39,000 nt of DNA from positions 787,732-826,731 of the forward strand of contig RPFO01000086.1 in the NCBI GenBank assembly GCA_009746045.1. The letters run 5' to 3'. Each line of letters opens with the position of its first letter. The stretch's first letter is position 1. Positions 37,594 through 39,000 of this stretch are shown here, one piece after another. A program made the translations under genes and the position numbers. Under the pieces are notes generated by a model. The model ran no database searches and was not told where the DNA came from. It saw nothing but the letters and a program-made list of their open reading frames with translations. The stretch comes from Mesostigma viride (taxonomy: Eukaryota; Streptophyta; Mesostigmatophyceae; Mesostigmatales; Mesostigmataceae).

Positions 37594-37789
37594 TTAGATG
37601 GCAATCCAGTGGCAAACATGAAAAGAGCTTGTATACCAGGGCAGTGCGGATAACACGAAAAAGCAACATGATCAATATCGAATGTGAGTGCAAGAAGCAC
37701 TCGTCGTTGTCCGATTAGATCAGCAAACCGATTGTAAACTTTGTCTGCAAGTGTAACTTTATAGCAAGGGTGGGTTTCACCCTTGCCAA
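37594..37789 (-). CDS. Possible internal exon of an unknown gene
   Basis: On the minus strand a strong acceptor (TTTTCTTTCAG) and a consensus donor (GTAAGT) bound 196 nt that are open in one frame: GKGETHPCYKVTLADKVYNR, then LLALTFDIDHVAFSCYPHC. The peptide looks like real protein, but no flanking exon was identified with confidence and no family is recognised. Confidence 0.3.
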
Positions 37790-38346
37790 CTGAAAGAAAA
37801 GGAAAAGACAATCACCGAATATTGCCAGGTGGAATGGTAATGGACCAGGCCGGTGATGCTATACAGATGCAGAGGAACCAGGCGATGGGCCCTTCAATGA
37901 CATGCCTCCCGCTCCACCCTTTCATGCCCCTCACCTCTCCATCCCAGCCCCCCACCGCCAAACTGGCATCAAGAAACACAGCCCCCAAGACCTCCTGAAC
38001 GCGACAAGTCAAGTGCAATCCGCCAGCAAACCTGCCCTTGCCCGTTGATACCTGGGCTTGCAGATCTGTGTGGATTTACAACAGGTGGCAGACCCTGTTA
38101 GTGCCAACTGGGATTAATTGCCCGCATTTGGGACCAGATGTGAGCCTAAATTCGCCAAAATCTCGCCAGACTCTGCGCCCAAAACACACCCAAGTTGTGC
38201 CCGGATTTGCAGGCAATCTAATGCCTTGCCCCAGGTTTGCACTTAATGTTGGCCCAGGATATTACCTCACCAAGTTCTAACCGATAAGTGGAGCCAAAAC
38301 ATTTGCCCAGACCGCACCATATTCGTTGCAACCTCATTGTGCCTTT

Positions 38347-38841
38347 TTATACCCTGACGTTGATAATCAGATCCGTGGCCTCAGGGATGGACCTGGATGA
38401 TCTGTGGGGGCTACTGTCCTCCTCCCCATCCCTACCCATGAGCATGTCCGCCGGATCCTGGATATCCAAGCTGTCCGTCCCGGGGCCCACCATCACCATC
38501 TCTGCGCGCAACTTCTCTGGTAGGTTCCTCACGCTGCTCTCTAGCCAGTAGGTGACCGTCTCGCCCTTGCCCTTGAGCAGCACCTTGCCGCGCTTGACGG
38601 TGCGCAGGCTCCGGTCCTGCTTGCGCAGCGCGGCCGCCGCCGCCTGCGACAGGTGCACGCAGTCGGGCTGGGAAGACGTCTCGATGCGGCTGGTCATGTT
38701 GACCGTGTCGCCAAACAGGCAGTAGCGAGGGTTGAGGGTGCCGACCACCGAGGCGACCACGGGGCCCGTGTTTACGCCCGTGCGGATGTGGATGGTGCCC
38801 ATGGAGGGGTCGTCCACTTTGACGGGGATGGTGTTGGCCAC
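38347..38841 (-). CDS. Nucleotidyl cyclase (probable guanylate cyclase), 3' terminal exon
   Basis: This exon encodes the second half of a class III cyclase catalytic domain: [20 protein letters not shown], then [18 protein letters not shown] and a C-terminal strand region ([18 protein letters not shown]). The asparagine and arginine of VNMTSR match the transition-state-stabilising pair. The cysteine in [10 protein letters not shown] is at the base-recognition position where guanylate cyclases have Cys and adenylate cyclases usually Asp, so GTP is the likelier substrate. The metal-binding aspartates lie in upstream exons. The exon begins after a CCCACACAG acceptor; bases 38844-39000 are intron. 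It ends in a non-conserved tail with TAA at 38347-38349. A TGTAA motif, the usual poly(A) signal of green algae, lies at 38076-38080. It looks like an ordinary cellular gene without frame breaks. Confidence 0.9.
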   Translation of the reverse strand: MANTIPVKVDDPSMGTIHIRTGVNTGPVVASVVGTLNPRYCLFGDTVNMTSRIETSSQPDCVHLSQAAAAALRKQDRSLRTVKRGKVLLKGKGETVTYWLESSVRNLPEKLRAEMVMVGPGTDSLDIQDPADMLMGRDGEEDSSPHRSSRSIPEATDLIINVRV

Positions 38842-39000
38842 CTGTGTGGGGACATGACCGGGGAGCGGATGCCAGGATTAGGGTCCAAGGGCAAAGGGCA
38901 TGGAACAGTGAACTGCGGCAAGAAGGAATGGTGAGCGGCAGCCGAGAGAAATCGCAGCTACGGGCACATACGAAAATGTGATTGGAGCGGCAAGGGGGGG

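Overview
This window looks like nuclear DNA of a eukaryote, most likely a green alga. The reasons are GT-AG introns of about 50-500 bp, GC-rich coding sequence beside AT-rich spacers, a class III nucleotidyl cyclase exon of the type common in chlorophytes, and a high load of nested transposons. The lineage is an inference; no rRNA, organellar gene or telomere is present to fix it.

Left part (1-10260). A 3'-incomplete minus-strand hypothetical gene runs off the left edge (1-1089). It is followed by 22-bp palindromes and a TTAA-flanked piggyBac-type miniature element (1320-1951). A near full-length minus-strand non-LTR retrotransposon (2139-7437) follows. Its broken reading frame encodes, in order, a PHD finger, an undescribed segment, a RING-H2 finger, C2H2-like fingers, a reverse transcriptase with intact catalytic motifs, a zinc knuckle and a restriction-like endonuclease. 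Directly upstream of its start lie 14 apparently identical 170-bp tandem monomers (7552-9958).

Middle part (10260-25340). An old duplicated segment precedes about 90 copies of a 29-30-bp minisatellite (11376-14034), which switches orientation into a related array with a 120-bp higher-order period (14035-15055). A tandem array of 22-bp palindromes (15066-15529) then leads into a plus-strand orphan gene of nine exons (15607-24498). It encodes an SR-like N-terminus, a charged coiled coil, several unrecognised folded regions and acidic/basic C-terminal tracts. Five of its eight introns carry derivatives of the same palindrome, and the last intron holds a retroposon with a 12-bp target duplication.

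Right part (25340-39000). This is a transposon nest. It holds a truncated hAT transposase gene (25434-26745), a duplicated repeat of which one copy carries a TTAA-flanked 1.9-kb element and the other is the empty site, and a small inverted-repeat element. It also holds a two-exon hypothetical gene (31527-32166), two head-to-head 5'-truncated copies of the same retrotransposon, and a non-autonomous hAT element (35525-36795) with an 8-bp duplication confirmed by an empty-site paralogue. The window ends in the 3' exon of a probable guanylate cyclase (38347-38841).

One pattern runs through everything: nearly every long coding region is continuous in sense but broken by single-base frame changes, often at homopolymers. 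Either the assembly carries uncorrected indels or much of this coding DNA is decaying. This should be settled before any gene here is called a pseudogene.
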